From Lates calcarifer (lineage: Eukaryota; Chordata; Actinopteri; Centropomidae): DNA of 64,000 nt. Location of the stretch: positions 3,916,071 through 3,980,070 of the forward strand of contig NC_066836.1 of NCBI RefSeq assembly GCF_001640805.2, written 5' to 3'. Numbering within the stretch: the stretch's first letter is position 1; every line of letters starts with the position of its first letter. Made by a program: the position numbers and the translations under genes. Positions 25,900 to 37,125 of the stretch are shown in pieces. The notes below the pieces were generated by a model. The model searched no databases. It saw only the letters and a list, made by a program, of their open reading frames with translations, and had not been told where the DNA came from.

Positions 25900-28800
25900 C
25901 TGAGGATCGACGTTTACAACCGGGATGATTATTTCAGGAGCAATTTGAGTTAAAATAATCTGAGTAAAATGAGTCCAAAAGTACCTGTGGGGGGACCCAG
26001 TCTCCGTGGCCTGGGTCTCCTGTTAGCAGCTTCCAGTCTCCAACTCTGATGGCAGCCTGGACTGACGTGTCCCACAGTGGCTGGGACGGCATTGGATGGG
26101 ACGTCTGTGGCAGGGACGTGTTCTGGTACTGGGGTAACATCCTCCTGGATATTGACTTTAAATGTAACCTGAGCTGCGTCTTGGATTTTGGCCGAGGTGA
26201 CACCAGCCGTGACAAGTGCTGCTTCTGGGACGTGGTCCGTCTGGACTTTGACCCTAAACGCGACTGGACCTGAGGCTGAGGTTTGGGACGGGACGTTCCT
26301 GGCCTGTAACGGGACGGGGACTGATGCTGAGAGTAGGCTTTGGTCTTGGGTTTGGGTATGGGCTTTGATTTCGGGAGGGGCTTGTGCTTCAGTTTGGGAA
26401 GGGGCTTGTTCGGTTTAGGTTTAGCAGCATGATGAGAAAATGTCCAAGGTTTCTTGGTGGTTTTCAACTTGAACCCTGACTTCTGCTTTGGTTGCTGCTT
26501 CAGGACCTTCTTCTTCTTTGGCTTCTTAAATGCCGGGCCTTTTGATGTGTGGACTGACAAAACAAAGACAACACAAGACAAGTCTGACTAATGAGACGTA
26601 TAATCACTCCTTCAACCTCTGCTTTTAGCTTCGCTGATTCTGCAGAAGATCGATAGTTTTCTAGAAGGGGTGCATCTTTCTTCTTTGTCTTCCTTTCATA
26701 CATCCCTCCTTCCTAATTTCTGTCTTCCCTCCCCTATTGTTTTATCTGCTGTATCTCGACTTTTCATTTATCTATTTTATACTGTGAAGCACTTTGTGAC
26801 TTTTGCTCTTGAGAGGTGCTGTATTAATACACTTTACTTATTTCTTTTGGCGCCTCATGTTTCCCCTTTGAATTTTTTATTCCTTTTTTTCCATTTTTTC
26901 TGTTTTTCTTACTTGTGTTTGTTTCTTTTACTAGCTGATTTCTCTCATTTCTTGTCCTCCCATTCTGCAAATCTCTATGTATTAACAAGAAGAATCTACA
27001 GACATGCTAGCAGCTCTGTGAGGCTCTACTGCTTTGAGCTAAATGCTAGCTCCAGCATGCTAACATGCTCACAATGACAGTGCTAACGATGTTTACCACG
27101 TTCTTTAATGTGTGATCATGCTAACTATTGCTAATAATCGAAAGACTGTACAACTGAGGCCAATCATCACATCATTAATTCTACAAGTATTTAGTCATGA
27201 ACCAAAGAATGGGACAAATAAAAAATTTGACCCAATGATGGAGCTGAAAAGAAAAAGTTCAAAAGTTCAACTACCTGAGTAAAGACTTGAACCTGCCAAG
27301 CAGCTTTTGAGTACAACAACACTTGACGTCTTCTTTTTATTTTGTCAGTTACCTGAAGCTTCCTCTGAGCCCTCGTCCCAGGTCGTGGTTTGAGAAGGAG
27401 ACTTGTGCAGGGGGTCGATGTTGTGGAGGATCTCCTGCCGAGGTGACTCTTTCCCCTCGCTGATGGCGGGCCAGACGTCGAAACCATCCAGGCCCTGACT
27501 CTGAGGAGGAAGACAGGAGCATGTTTATCACAGAGAACACAAAGCAAGGTGAGGAGAGGTTCCTTTTTATGAAGCCCTAAAAACATCTGCGATGCCAGAA
27601 GAAGTTCTCGTACATTTTCCACGCAGGAATAAATAATGACAGATTTCCTGTGGTAACAGAGGCTATCTGGTGTCTGGATTAGTCAGATATGTGTTGATTG
27701 TAGCCAAGATAGCCTCACTCATCTGCTCTGGCAGTGGAAATGTACTTGAATATCAAGCCAACAAAGCTTTTTGGGAGCTGTACACAGACCACAGCGAGTT
27801 GCCAACGAAATAAATTTACGTCTGAGCTAAAACACAAAGCGTCCATGTGGCTAATGTTGAGAAAGAAGGGCACTTATCATAATAGGTCAAGAGCACATTT
27901 ATCTAGATGATTGTAAAATACTGACAGTTTTACACAGTAGCACTTTAAAATCAGGGAGGATGTGACAACAAATAAACTCATGCATTGATATAAAACATTA
28001 AGTGAGGCAACTAGAAAAACTCTGGTGAGAAATGGATCCCTGTCTCCGGTCTGTTTTACCACACAATAAAATGGTCAGTCTGCCTTTTCTGTGGTGTCTG
28101 ACCTTTACTATCCAACAGTCACTGATGAAGAAAAGAAACTTGGCTATAAGAAAGCAACATCAACGATGTACACAAGTTATGAGCAACTAAATACAGAGCA
28201 ATAAACACATTCAGGGTAGGAAATGGCTCCGCTGACCTGGCTGATGTTTCCCCCGGCGAGTCCGACCAGTGTTGGGAACCAGTCAGTGATGTGGAGAAGA
28301 GCTTTGGAGACTCGCCTCCTGCGTCTCAGCAGAGGACTGTGTACAAACGCCACGCCACGGACTCCACCCTCCCAATATGTGCCCTGGAAACACAGTTATT
28401 TTATTGTCTCTTCTGGTCCCCATTAAGTTTTTCTTCTTAAAGCCAGCGGGTGTTATAATCTTCAGAAGATTCATGTCCTAAAATCCTGTGATATCTAAAG
28501 GTATTTGAGGCTATTTCTATGTTAGGTTTATATTTCAAAACAGAGTTTATGGATGATGCTCTAATGTTCATTACATGTCAGAGGGAAGTTGAGTTAACTC
28601 TGCTGCCAGTGGTGTGACAGTCAACTCAGGATTTAGTTTGATAACCTCTTGATAAAAACTAAAATCCTTTTTTTAAAAAACTAACTAAAAGATAAAAGGT
28701 GAAAAGATAAAGATGATACACATTCCTCTGAACATAAAACTGTCACACAGATAAATTTATTTAATGATACCTTGCGGCCTCGTAGCGGCCAGTTGCTTCC

Positions 28801-31800
28801 TCCCGTGAATGGCTGGGCGCCGTTGTCGGTGGAGTAAATGATGACACTGTTCTTGTAGTATCCGTACTTCCTGAGGGCGTAGGTGACGTTTCGAACCGCC
28901 TCGTCCACCGTGGAAACCATGGCGGCGAACTTTCTCCTGGCAACGTTCGCCATGTCGCGGTAAGGGTAGATGTAGGGCTTCGGAGGCTGTAGAGGAGTGT
29001 GGACCGCCTGCAGGAAAACGTTAAATAGAGGTATTCAGAAATACTGGTTGTAATTTCTTATGTTTCCCAGAATGACCCACGGCACTAACTCATGATGCAT
29101 ATGTTTGAACTCAGTGTTCCCTGCTTCTTAACAGGGAAAAATAAAACAGGCTTTTATTTTGCTGCTGTCAGGACATCAGCTGCATTATTCTCAATCCTGC
29201 CCCCAAAGCTCAAAAACTTTGAATCAAATGAACACAGCTGCCCACAAAAATCAACAATAAACAAATATATCTCTGTTTTTTGAGTTAAAGCGCTTTTAAC
29301 ATCAAGTTGCATTTTCTGTGTGGTGTGCTTTTAATTAAATGGTTTGAGTCCATACGAGCCAAACAGGCTCTAAATAGGTTTCTGATGCTCAACAAACAAA
29401 CACTTTAATGTGGTCTCTGTGTTTTTCCAACTTTTCTGACTGTGCACATCCAGACATAAACTAACGCAGCATCGAAACACATGTCGTCTGTATTTTATTT
29501 GACCTGTTTTAGGCAGCTATTCATAAAAAAAAAAACAGTTTTCTGCCTGTATGACTGTTAAACACTGGAGCAAAATGGCGGATCGAGGAAAAACCCTCGT
29601 TCTTTTTCACTCTGCGAGGCTGAAACTAAACTTTTTTTAAACGTTTCTAATATTTCCAACTTTAGAGGTGGAACCTGGAGGGAGAGCAGCAGGAAGAGCG
29701 GCCTGCCCGCGGGGTCGTGACTCTCCAGGATCTTGCGAGCTCTCTGTGTGAAGAGCATGGTGGAGTATTTTCCCTCCTGGCCCCACGCAACGCCCTCGTC
29801 ATCGTGGAGATCGTACCCGCACAACCCCGGGCCGTCACAGGACCCGTAACTGCAGACACATGGAGACATGTGAGTTATGCGAATACAGAAGACATAGATA
29901 TGGTTCACGCACAGCCAATGTGGTGGTTCTGATGAGTAATGATACTCATAAGTTACCTGTAGTAATCCACACTTCCTGTTAAAGAGCCAAAGAAGCTGTC
30001 AAAACCCTTCCTGGTGGGCAGGCATGCTCTCCTGAAGGAAAAGTGAAAGATTTCCGTCATCAGGTTAAGCAGCTTACAGAGGTATTAAAGCAACCCTGTG
30101 GAGTTTTCCTCTAGTTCCATTAACAGTCCCAGGTTTTTAAACAAAATGCACCGAGTCTAAGAAAAACCTTGAATGCATTTCTTTCCTGCAAAGCTGCTTT
30201 TGTTTCTCCAAAAGTCTGAAAGCTGCATAGTTTACGTCTGTGTTTGCGAGCTTGTTAATCATCTTTTTCCCTGACTTTTTTTTGGAAATTACACTCAGTG
30301 GAAGAGTGTAAAATCATTTGCAGGCGAGGCACATGTATCGAATCACCTGCGTCCTTGTGCTTGTGCATGCAGCACAAACAAAACCTGAACCCACTCATCA
30401 AAAGCCTGCTCCTTAGTGCTACTATAGGCTGAAATCTCCACAGGGTTCCTTTAACATTCACAACAAACAAGAAAAAAAACACAATATGATCTTTACATAC
30501 TTTGGTTTGTATGATTTAGTTCTATTTATTTACCTTATCACCTGCTTTTTAACAGAGGACAGCTGGCAAACAGCTTTATGAGGCTCTTCTTATTTTGATT
30601 TAACCAAAGGGGGGCTGGGTGTTACCTGCTTTCTGCTGGTTGTCGGACTAAATTTAAACAAATTAGACTCTTTTTGGTTGCTCAACCCTTTCGCTGGAGA
30701 TTTATTACTTTCTTACGGACAGACAGCTCAGAAAGTATGCAGATACCATAGTTTTGAGTGTTGTGGTTGAATACTCAGCTGTGCCTTTTGCCTGGATTGT
30801 TTTTTTTTTTACAACATAACACAGTGGGAATTGTTCTGCTCCAGTTTAACACCCTGGTAGATGAGTGAGTTTGTAGCTATGCACAGAAATGATCATCTGT
30901 TGATTAACGTGTTCATATTTGTGTAACATAACACCAGCAGTGTGTAGAAGTTCTACACAGCTTGATAAAGAGTGTGTGATAAAAGCTTGAGGACCCAGAC
31001 TGAACTTAAGGTGTTGGTATGTTTGGACGGTCGTTCAGCATCTAAACCTCCTCCTACATCTTTCCCTCCTCACATCAGAGGGAGTTTCTCTTTTTTTTGT
31101 TGCGCAACTATTTCTGTCACTCTTTGTGTGCAGATCCAAGAGCAACACCATTAAATGCCTCTGAGAAAAGAATGTCCAAAAGCGCGCTCCATTATCCACA
31201 TGTTTGAACAATTATCACATCCCCCTGCTTTTTCTATGACAGCAAGCTTTTCATTCTACCATCCAGAGCAGCCTTCAGATGTGGGCAGAAGACACGTCAT
31301 ATAAACCAGTTTGTTTTGACTATAACAACATCAACTATATTATAAAATATTACACATTTGAGCTTCAGATTTCTGTTGAAGAAATAGATAAAAAAAACTG
31401 AGTAAAGTGGTCAGGGATGACCATGAACAGTATATTAAAGACAAGCTTCCATCTCACCTGTAGAAGCCCAGGTGCCACTTTCCGACCATGTGCGTGGTGT
31501 ATCCGGCCTCTCTGAGCCTCTCCGGCAGCGTGTCCATGTGTGAAGGCAGACAGCTCGGCTGGCTGGGTCTGATAATGGAGTGCTGTAGTCCTGTGTGGAT
31601 CTGATATCTAAGGAAAAACATTAAAAGAAGGACTTGTTGTTGGCTTCGTACCAGATGAGCTGCTCACACAGGATCAACACAGGTTGCCTAATCAGTAATC
31701 AGATTACTTATCCTATGGCTTTTCTCTCAGACAAATCTCAAAGGTTTAGAGTTTCACTTCTTTCATTCAATCTATCTTAATTTTCTCCTTTCTCTCCATC

Positions 31801-33288
31801 TTGTTTCTAATGCTTCTCCAACATGTGAACATGAATACATGCTGTAAAAATGTGCTGAAAAATACCAGAAACAATCACACAATGAAACCAGAGTAAAATA
31901 AGACCAGAGGATATGAATTAGTGCTGAAAGTGTTGGTGAGTGATTAGACATTTTTAATAATCAGCAGATGGTTTTAGTCGTTTTTTAGGCAAAAATCCAA
32001 ACATTTCCTGTTTTGAGCGTCTAAAGATTTATAGTTTTATTTTGCCGTAAACTGAATATTTTGGGATTTAGAACTGTTACAAAAACAGCAGTTTTTAAAA
32101 CCTATGACTGACATTTCAAATGCAAATGATCATTAGCTGCAGCCTGACAACAAATCCTATCCAGCTTTGTGTTAAAACATGTCCAACAAAAAGAAGAGAG
32201 AGAAAAAATCACAGCTGCTTTAACTCAAGGAGATAAAGTATTTGATTGATCACCAGTGACCACAGTGATGAATCTGTAACAGTTTAATCCCCAAAATGAA
32301 TAAATAACATCCGTCTCTCTCCCTCTACAACAGGCAGATTGACATATTAAAGAGTGTGTGTACCTGCCGGTGATGAGCTGGCTGCGTGACGGCGTGCAGA
32401 TCGGCTGAACATAATAATTCTCCAGCGTCACGCCCTCCGCTGCCAGTTTGTCCAGAGTGGGAGTCTTGATGGTCGGGTTGTGGTAGCCGATGTCATTGAA
32501 GCCCTGTGACAGAGTCATGGAGGCGTGAAAGAGTTTTCAGATTATTTAGCCCCGATGTGACTCCTGACTCTGACTCTGGTTTGTATCTTCACTGGAATAT
32601 TTTGGTTTCTTTCAGACTGTATGAAGCTGTGTACACTGATAATTTCACTGGAAGCCGGCGTCATTAATCAACCTCTCAGCAGCAGATATTCACCACACTC
32701 TAACTTTAATTAATCTGGTTTTACCAACCTTAATCTGCTCCTTATTTTCCCAATTAACCAATTAATCGTTTAGTAGTTATGAAAAATGCCCATCTCAAGT
32801 TCCACAGAGCCCAAAATGACGATTAACTGATTTCATCAAGTTTCTTTCAATCAGTTAATTATTGCAGCTGATTTAAATTTTTTGTTCCTTCGTAGGAGTG
32901 AAAACTCTTCATGTGGAAGACTGTAGTTACTTTTGATTTGGCATATCTTCACTGGAAGTGTTAAATGATAAATGTAATCTTTTGGGGAAATCATCTATTC
33001 TTGTATAAATAGAGGTCTTAGCGTCAGATTAGCATCTTGTAATATGTAAAGTTTAATTGCTGCTGATTGCTGTCATCACCCTGATTTAAGAAAACACACC
33101 CTCCCTGACTCTGTCACACACACCTGGTCGTCCGTGAGGATGAATATAATGTGCGGCTGGTTCCTCTGCTTCGGTCCCGTCTCGTCGTTCTGGTGCTGAG
33201 TGTGGTTTGGTTTGGACCTGTGGGCACACAGGCAGTCCAGGCTGGAGAAAACACTCAGCACAGCCAGAGCCAGAGCGGCAGGCTGCAT
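25477..33288 (-). CDS. arsi: Arylsulfatase I-like secreted sulfatase with basic insertion (spliced, 10 coding exons)
   Basis: Sulfate-ester hydrolase of the ARSB/ARSI/ARSJ branch, expected in the secretory pathway or extracellular space. Exons in coding order: 33124-33288, 32364-32503, 31458-31607, 29957-30031, 29675-29849, 28771-29007, 28237-28383, 27353-27500, 25985-26553, 25477-25899. They total 2229 nt, 742 residues, with phases consistent. Seen: signal peptide (about 1-22), metal-binding Asp53/Asp54 in LTDDQ, the formylglycine signature CTPSR (Cys91), GKWHLG (Lys145, His147), His238 in AVHTPL, Asp296/Asn297 in DNG and Lys314. The tail [20 protein letters not shown] strongly recalls ARSI. 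Human ARSI is about 569 residues; the excess is a Lys/Pro-rich insertion in exon 9. The adjacent tcof1 supports ARSI over ARSJ or ARSB. Confidence 0.88.
25985..26553 (-). CDS. arsi: arsi exon 9: Lys/Pro-rich basic insertion plus [20 protein letters not shown]
   Basis: Acceptor TGTCAG, donor GTACTT, one open frame of 190 residues. About the first 160 are basic low complexity, such as [20 protein letters not shown], and contain no Asp or Glu. Sulfatase homology returns at [20 protein letters not shown]. The phases of exons 8 and 10 both fit this exon. Confidence 0.85.
26985..27250. repeat. Interspersed fish-type repeat fragment (GCTAGC/ATGCTAAC-rich)
   Basis: Contains GTGAGGCTCTACTGCTTTGA, CATGCTAACATGCTCACAAT and GTCATGAACCAAAGAATGGG. 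I recall this order from a long, widespread percomorph repeat. It lies in the arsi intron between exons 8 and 9. The fragments at 43690-43810 and 44860-45060 look like another part of the same family. Confidence 0.6.
27353..27500 (-). CDS. arsi: arsi exon 8: [18 protein letters not shown]
   Basis: Acceptor CCTCAG, donor GTAACT, ends in phase 1. Encodes EILHNIDPL, then diverges from ARSI into [17 protein letters not shown], the start of the inserted loop. Confidence 0.9.
28237..28383 (-). CDS. arsi: arsi exon 7: [19 protein letters not shown]
   Basis: Acceptor TTCCAG, donor GTCAGC, 49 codons. Encodes the GTYWEGG block and [17 protein letters not shown], the conserved sulfatase core. Ends NISQ, a possible glycosylation site. 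Confidence 0.94.
28771..29007 (-). CDS. arsi: arsi exon 6: AVHTPL to WPLRGRK
   Basis: 79 codons in phase 0. Contains His238, [20 protein letters not shown], a candidate N-glycosylation site NVT at 275 and [20 protein letters not shown], with the metal ligands Asp296 and Asn297. Confidence 0.95.
29675..29849 (-). CDS. arsi: arsi exon 5: [20 protein letters not shown]
   Basis: Acceptor CTGCAG, donor GTTCCA (weaker than usual). It continues to [17 protein letters not shown] and PLFLLLSLQ; the next exon supplies AVHTPL, exactly as in family members. Confidence 0.92.
29957..30031 (-). CDS. arsi: arsi exon 4: [19 protein letters not shown]
   Basis: Short exon, acceptor CTTCAG, donor GTAACT, phase 2 on both sides. 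Encodes [20 protein letters not shown] then SVDYY, as in ARSB/ARSI. Confidence 0.92.
30085..30454. mobile_element. MITE-like element, ~370 bp, in arsi intron 3
   Basis: Left end TTAAAGCAACCCTGTGGAG and right end, in reverse complement, TTAAAGGAACCCTGTGGAG. The termini match at 18 of 19 positions. There is no ORF inside. The TTAA ends suggest a TTAA target, but the flanks are too degraded to be sure. Confidence 0.75.
31458..31607 (-). CDS. arsi: arsi exon 3: [12 protein letters not shown]
   Basis: Acceptor CTTAG, donor GTGAGA. Encodes [14 protein letters not shown], then [20 protein letters not shown], the second sulfatase signature with its active-site Lys and His. Confidence 0.93.
32364..32503 (-). 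CDS. arsi: arsi exon 2: sulfatase signature [11 protein letters not shown]
   Basis: Begins [20 protein letters not shown] and ends in phase 2 after ITGR. Cys91 is the residue converted to formylglycine in sulfatases. The CxPSR motif is intact. Confidence 0.93.
33124..33288 (-). CDS. arsi: arsi exon 1: signal peptide and LTDDQ
   Basis: I chose the ATG giving [20 protein letters not shown] because it starts a clean signal peptide. An upstream in-frame ATG lies across a good splice acceptor (TTCAG at about 33306), so a 5' non-coding exon upstream is likely. A candidate N-glycosylation site NHT is at residue 28. Donor GTGTGT. Confidence 0.85.
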
Positions 33289-33875
33289 CTTTACTACAGG
33301 AGCCCTGAAGGGAACAAAAACACAAAGAAAAAAAAAGAGACTTAACAATACAGCGAGATCTTCTACGAACCACGGAAGTGGAGCTCAAAAATGCTTGAGT
33401 CGGCACAAATTCACACAAGCATGCCATCAGCAGAGGACTAACTGTAGATCATAAAACCACATTTGAGATGGACTTGCCAACTTGGCTGCAACTGAGATCT
33501 GAAACACATCCATCTGGTGGAAAGGGAGAGCTGAAACTCTGAGGAGGCCTTTTTTTTTTAACCATTTACAATCTTTGGAACCGAACAACTCCAATAAAAA
33601 GTGATGAAAATATTAGACGTGCCCGAGAGGAGCGAAGACTTCTCTCAGTGTTCTTTGATCTTCGGCTGTTTTTATTTTAATACGATGCCGGACTGTGCAA
33701 CATTCATTTAATCCTCTATCGCTGCCTTTATACACAGTTGTATTGTCATTTTTTGTACAGTTAAGGTAGACAGGGATGTCAGATTAAGTGACAGATCAAG
33801 ATACTTTATTACATTGATGGTTAACTCCAATACTGGCTTTAAGAGTTCCTGTTCATTGATTGGAAATATTGTATA

Positions 33876-33996
33876 CAGTGATGGAAAGTTGAATTTTAAG
33901 GTACTTGTACATTACCTGAGTGCTTCCATTAATGCTACTTTATAGCTCTACTTCAATACAGTTCAGAGTAAAATCATTTGCTTTTTACTCAGGGTG
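33876..33996. repeat. Degraded interspersed repeat (GTACTTGTACATTACCTGAG type)
   Basis: The order GTGATGGAAAG, GGTACTTGTACATTACCTGA, ATGCTACTTTATA, CTCTACTTC, CAGAGTAAA, CTTTTTACTC matches, from memory, a very common teleost repeat. It is a single degraded copy. Confidence 0.55.
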
Positions 33997-35657
33997 TAAT
34001 GAAGCTTAAACCGAGACAGAAACCCCCTCTCCTCTCACGTCTTTCACTTCACAATTAACACTATAACATGTGTAAATATGAAATTATTATTCTATTTAAA
34101 GCCATGTTTTGTGGTGTCCTACCACCCGAGTGCCACGTTACTACTTTGGTCCAGTCATGGTCGAGTGATGAGGCCTGTGGTAAAAGTTAGGGCTAGTTTA
34201 ATTGGCTCAAGATGGATAATAACCCTGAGATTGCAGAACCCCCCCCCAGACACAAACAAGTCAACCCCCGACTTCAAAAAAAAAAAAAAAAAGAGCCGAA
34301 TCGTGGACTTGGAGAATCGTTAAACCTCTATTCACCTACATTTATTTGACTGATATTGCTGCTGGTTATTTCTCAGATTAAGATTCTCAATAAAAAACAG
34401 GTTTACTGGTGAAATGTGGATCACATAATATCTGAAGGTGTTATAAACCTTATATTATAATGTAATTCAACATAGCAACATACTCTGAACCAAAAAGTAG
34501 AAAAGTTAGAATTGATTCTTCCTCTCTGTGTCACAGATTTAAACATCTCACATCAGATTTTAACTGTATTTTTGATCGTCTTCAGCCCTTTATCTTCTCA
34601 GAGAAAGCTGCAGCTTGATATTCAGTTGAATTTTCTGTGAAAGGAATGGTGGGGGGAAGCAGATTGTATATGTCTATGTGATCTGTGACATGTTTACAAA
34701 CCTCAAAGCCAAGAGCTGCACGCAATGTTGATTTTATATGAGAGCGCTGACTCAAAGCAGCTGTCCCAGCTTGAATGGTCTCAAACCATCACTACTGGTT
34801 GTCTGAACTGGTTTCCCATTAGATGAGACGCCGGTGGTCATGGGAACAGCAGAGCACAGACACACCTTTACCTCTATGTAAATTGAGACCATGCAAGCAC
34901 AAACTAGTCCTGCATAAATTTTGTCTGCAGCCTGTCTCAGGTTTTTAAAATATGACTGAAATCTATTATAAATACAATTTGTCATTATCAGTTTTCATTT
35001 TGACATCATGGTTTATCCAAGTGCGGATCATACAAACAGCTCTACGCTCTGTTTAAAATCACATTTCCCTTTGCATCTGTTCCTAAAATACAGCTGTTAT
35101 TTCAAAGCCAGGCCTGAATCAATACCTCGATACAGGATCAATGGGAGTGAACGGCTCTTCTCCTCCCCCCCCTCCTCTCCCTCTTCCTCTTCCTCTCCGC
35201 TTCGGGTTCAGTTCATTCTTCACGCTTCGGGTCTTTCTTCGGCTCGGAGAAAGTTCGGTTTGAGCAAAGTTTGTAGGAGACGCCGCATGTCCTCAAGTTT
35301 CCACAAAACCTTCCTTCCTTCAGGCTGAGAGCGGCGGCCACACACTCCCAATGAAATACGAGCGAAGTCAAGTCGGATACAACCACACGGTGACACTACC
35401 GGGACGACCTGTCAAAATAAAACACTCAGACAAAACGTGTTGAAGTTTTAACGCAAAAACCACACAGGAGATGAGCAGCACAGTAGGAATTACTGTATAT
35501 TAGTAATATAATAAAACAAATCTTAATTTAGTTACCTAAATATAGTTTGTTGATTTAGCTATCTTTCGTCCGGTTAAAAATATCTAGTTAAAACAACCAT
35601 TTTTAAACGGTTTAACTTAAAATTGCGGCTTAAAACTAGCTTTTAAAGAAAGTAAAG

Positions 35658-36085
35658 TTTTGTCGCGTCCAACAATCGCAACGTTTACGCATGCGCAAAG
35701 GAGACATGACGCCATGGATAAGCGACCAAATGGAACGGGCCGTTACCATGGTGAAACATATTTCCCCAAGTTTGAAATTTGATGGAAACGTACGGGATAA
35801 TGTAACCGTTAACGACCGTTAAGGGTTACCTACACGTGTTGTATAACTATTAAATGTATGTAAAAAAAAAAAAAGTGTCTTAAAACTGGATAAGAAGCCA
35901 ATTTTGTCGCTTGTAGCGAGCACAACGTTTACGCTTGCGCAAAGGAGACATGACGTCATGGAGAGGCGACCAAATGGAACGGACTGTTACCATGGTGAAA
36001 CATATTTCCCCAGGTTTGAAAATCACTCGAAACGTAATAACCGTTAACAACCGTTAACTGTTAGCTACAAATGTAGTGTAAATAT
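35658..36085. repeat. Direct duplication, two ~190-bp copies offset by 244 bp
   Basis: Copy 1 is about 35658-35855 and copy 2 about 35902-36085. Shared words include CAAAGGAGACATGACG, GACCAAATGGAACGG, GTTACCATGGTGAAACATAT and CCGTTAAC. Each copy has a TGCGCAAAGG NRF1-like half site and a TGACGNCATGG motif. Copy 2 has the full CRE palindrome TGACGTCA; copy 1 has TGACGCCA. Confidence 0.85.
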
Positions 36086-36884
36086 GTTTCTCTTTACCTA
36101 ATTCTGAACCAAATTTTATCCCAGCCAGTCTTCTTTTCTTATAGTTAATCTAATCTCAATTGTTATTTTTGGCTAACCAAGCTAACCAAGACCGAAACCG
36201 CGGACAGGGGGCGCTACAGGAAAGGTTTATCTGCCAAGGGGGGCAGACTTAGACCAAAGATGCTCTATGACAATAGACAATGGACAATTAACTGTAGACA
36301 GTTTTATTTTGAAGGCTGAATTGCTTGAAATCCGCTATCCGTGATATTATTTTGGTACCTTGACACAGGAGGTAAACGGTTAAATACCACTCGTTTAACG
36401 GGTATATACGTTACTTCAGTCTATATCTTGCATTTCCTGATGATTGTCATTACAACAGAGGTCCCCCGCTTGTGGTTGTGTGACCGCGGTAGGGAGGGGG
36501 GGGCACCAGCTGAGCCGAGCAGCGGTGACCGCAGGCTGGAGCGTTGGCAGAGGAGCCAGCTGGCACTCCGCTGAAAACCAGGAATTTCGCTCCCTTGACG
36601 CAACGGACTGTACAGATGCAAAACTGCATCAAGCCATCCAAAAGTAATCAGAAGGAGACCGGAAATAGGTCGAATTAATCAAGAAATAAAAGCTCAAATT
36701 GTACCCCTCATGGGAAATCAGGTATGCTGCAGCATTACGGGTTAGATTAAGAAAAATGCTAAACATGATGAACAAATGGTAATCATTCAGAGCATGTTAT
36801 TTAGAAATGTTTAAGAAAATATGGGCTGTAACATTATGATGATTTGTACGATAATATATAAAATGAGACAAGACCTCTAGAGCT

Positions 36885-37125
36885 GCAACAATTAGTCGAT
36901 TAGATGACTGACAGAAAAATAATTGGAAACCATTTTGATACTTTGGTATTTATTTATATATTTTTTTTAAATAAACATTCCTCAGTTTTAGTTGTTTTTT
37001 TAAGTCTTAGTAAAGTTAGTGTTTATCGGGCTGTGTGAAACTGACACAGGCATTTTTCACTGTTTGTGACATTAGAACAATTAATGGAGAAAATAATTGG
37101 CAGATTAATTGATAATGAGAATAAC
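36885..37125. repeat. AT-rich dispersed repeat copy (GCAACAATTAGTCGATTAGA)
   Basis: Starts AGCTGCAACAATTAGTCGAT. It belongs to the same recurring family as 39160-39320 and 52715-53000, recognisable by alternating TCGATTA/TAATTGG words. Confidence 0.55.

Noticed and set aside
26049..26418. Plus-strand open frames rich in Trp and Asp
   Set aside because: They are antisense to arsi exon 9 and resemble no protein. Their composition simply mirrors the Lys/Pro/Ser codons of the other strand.
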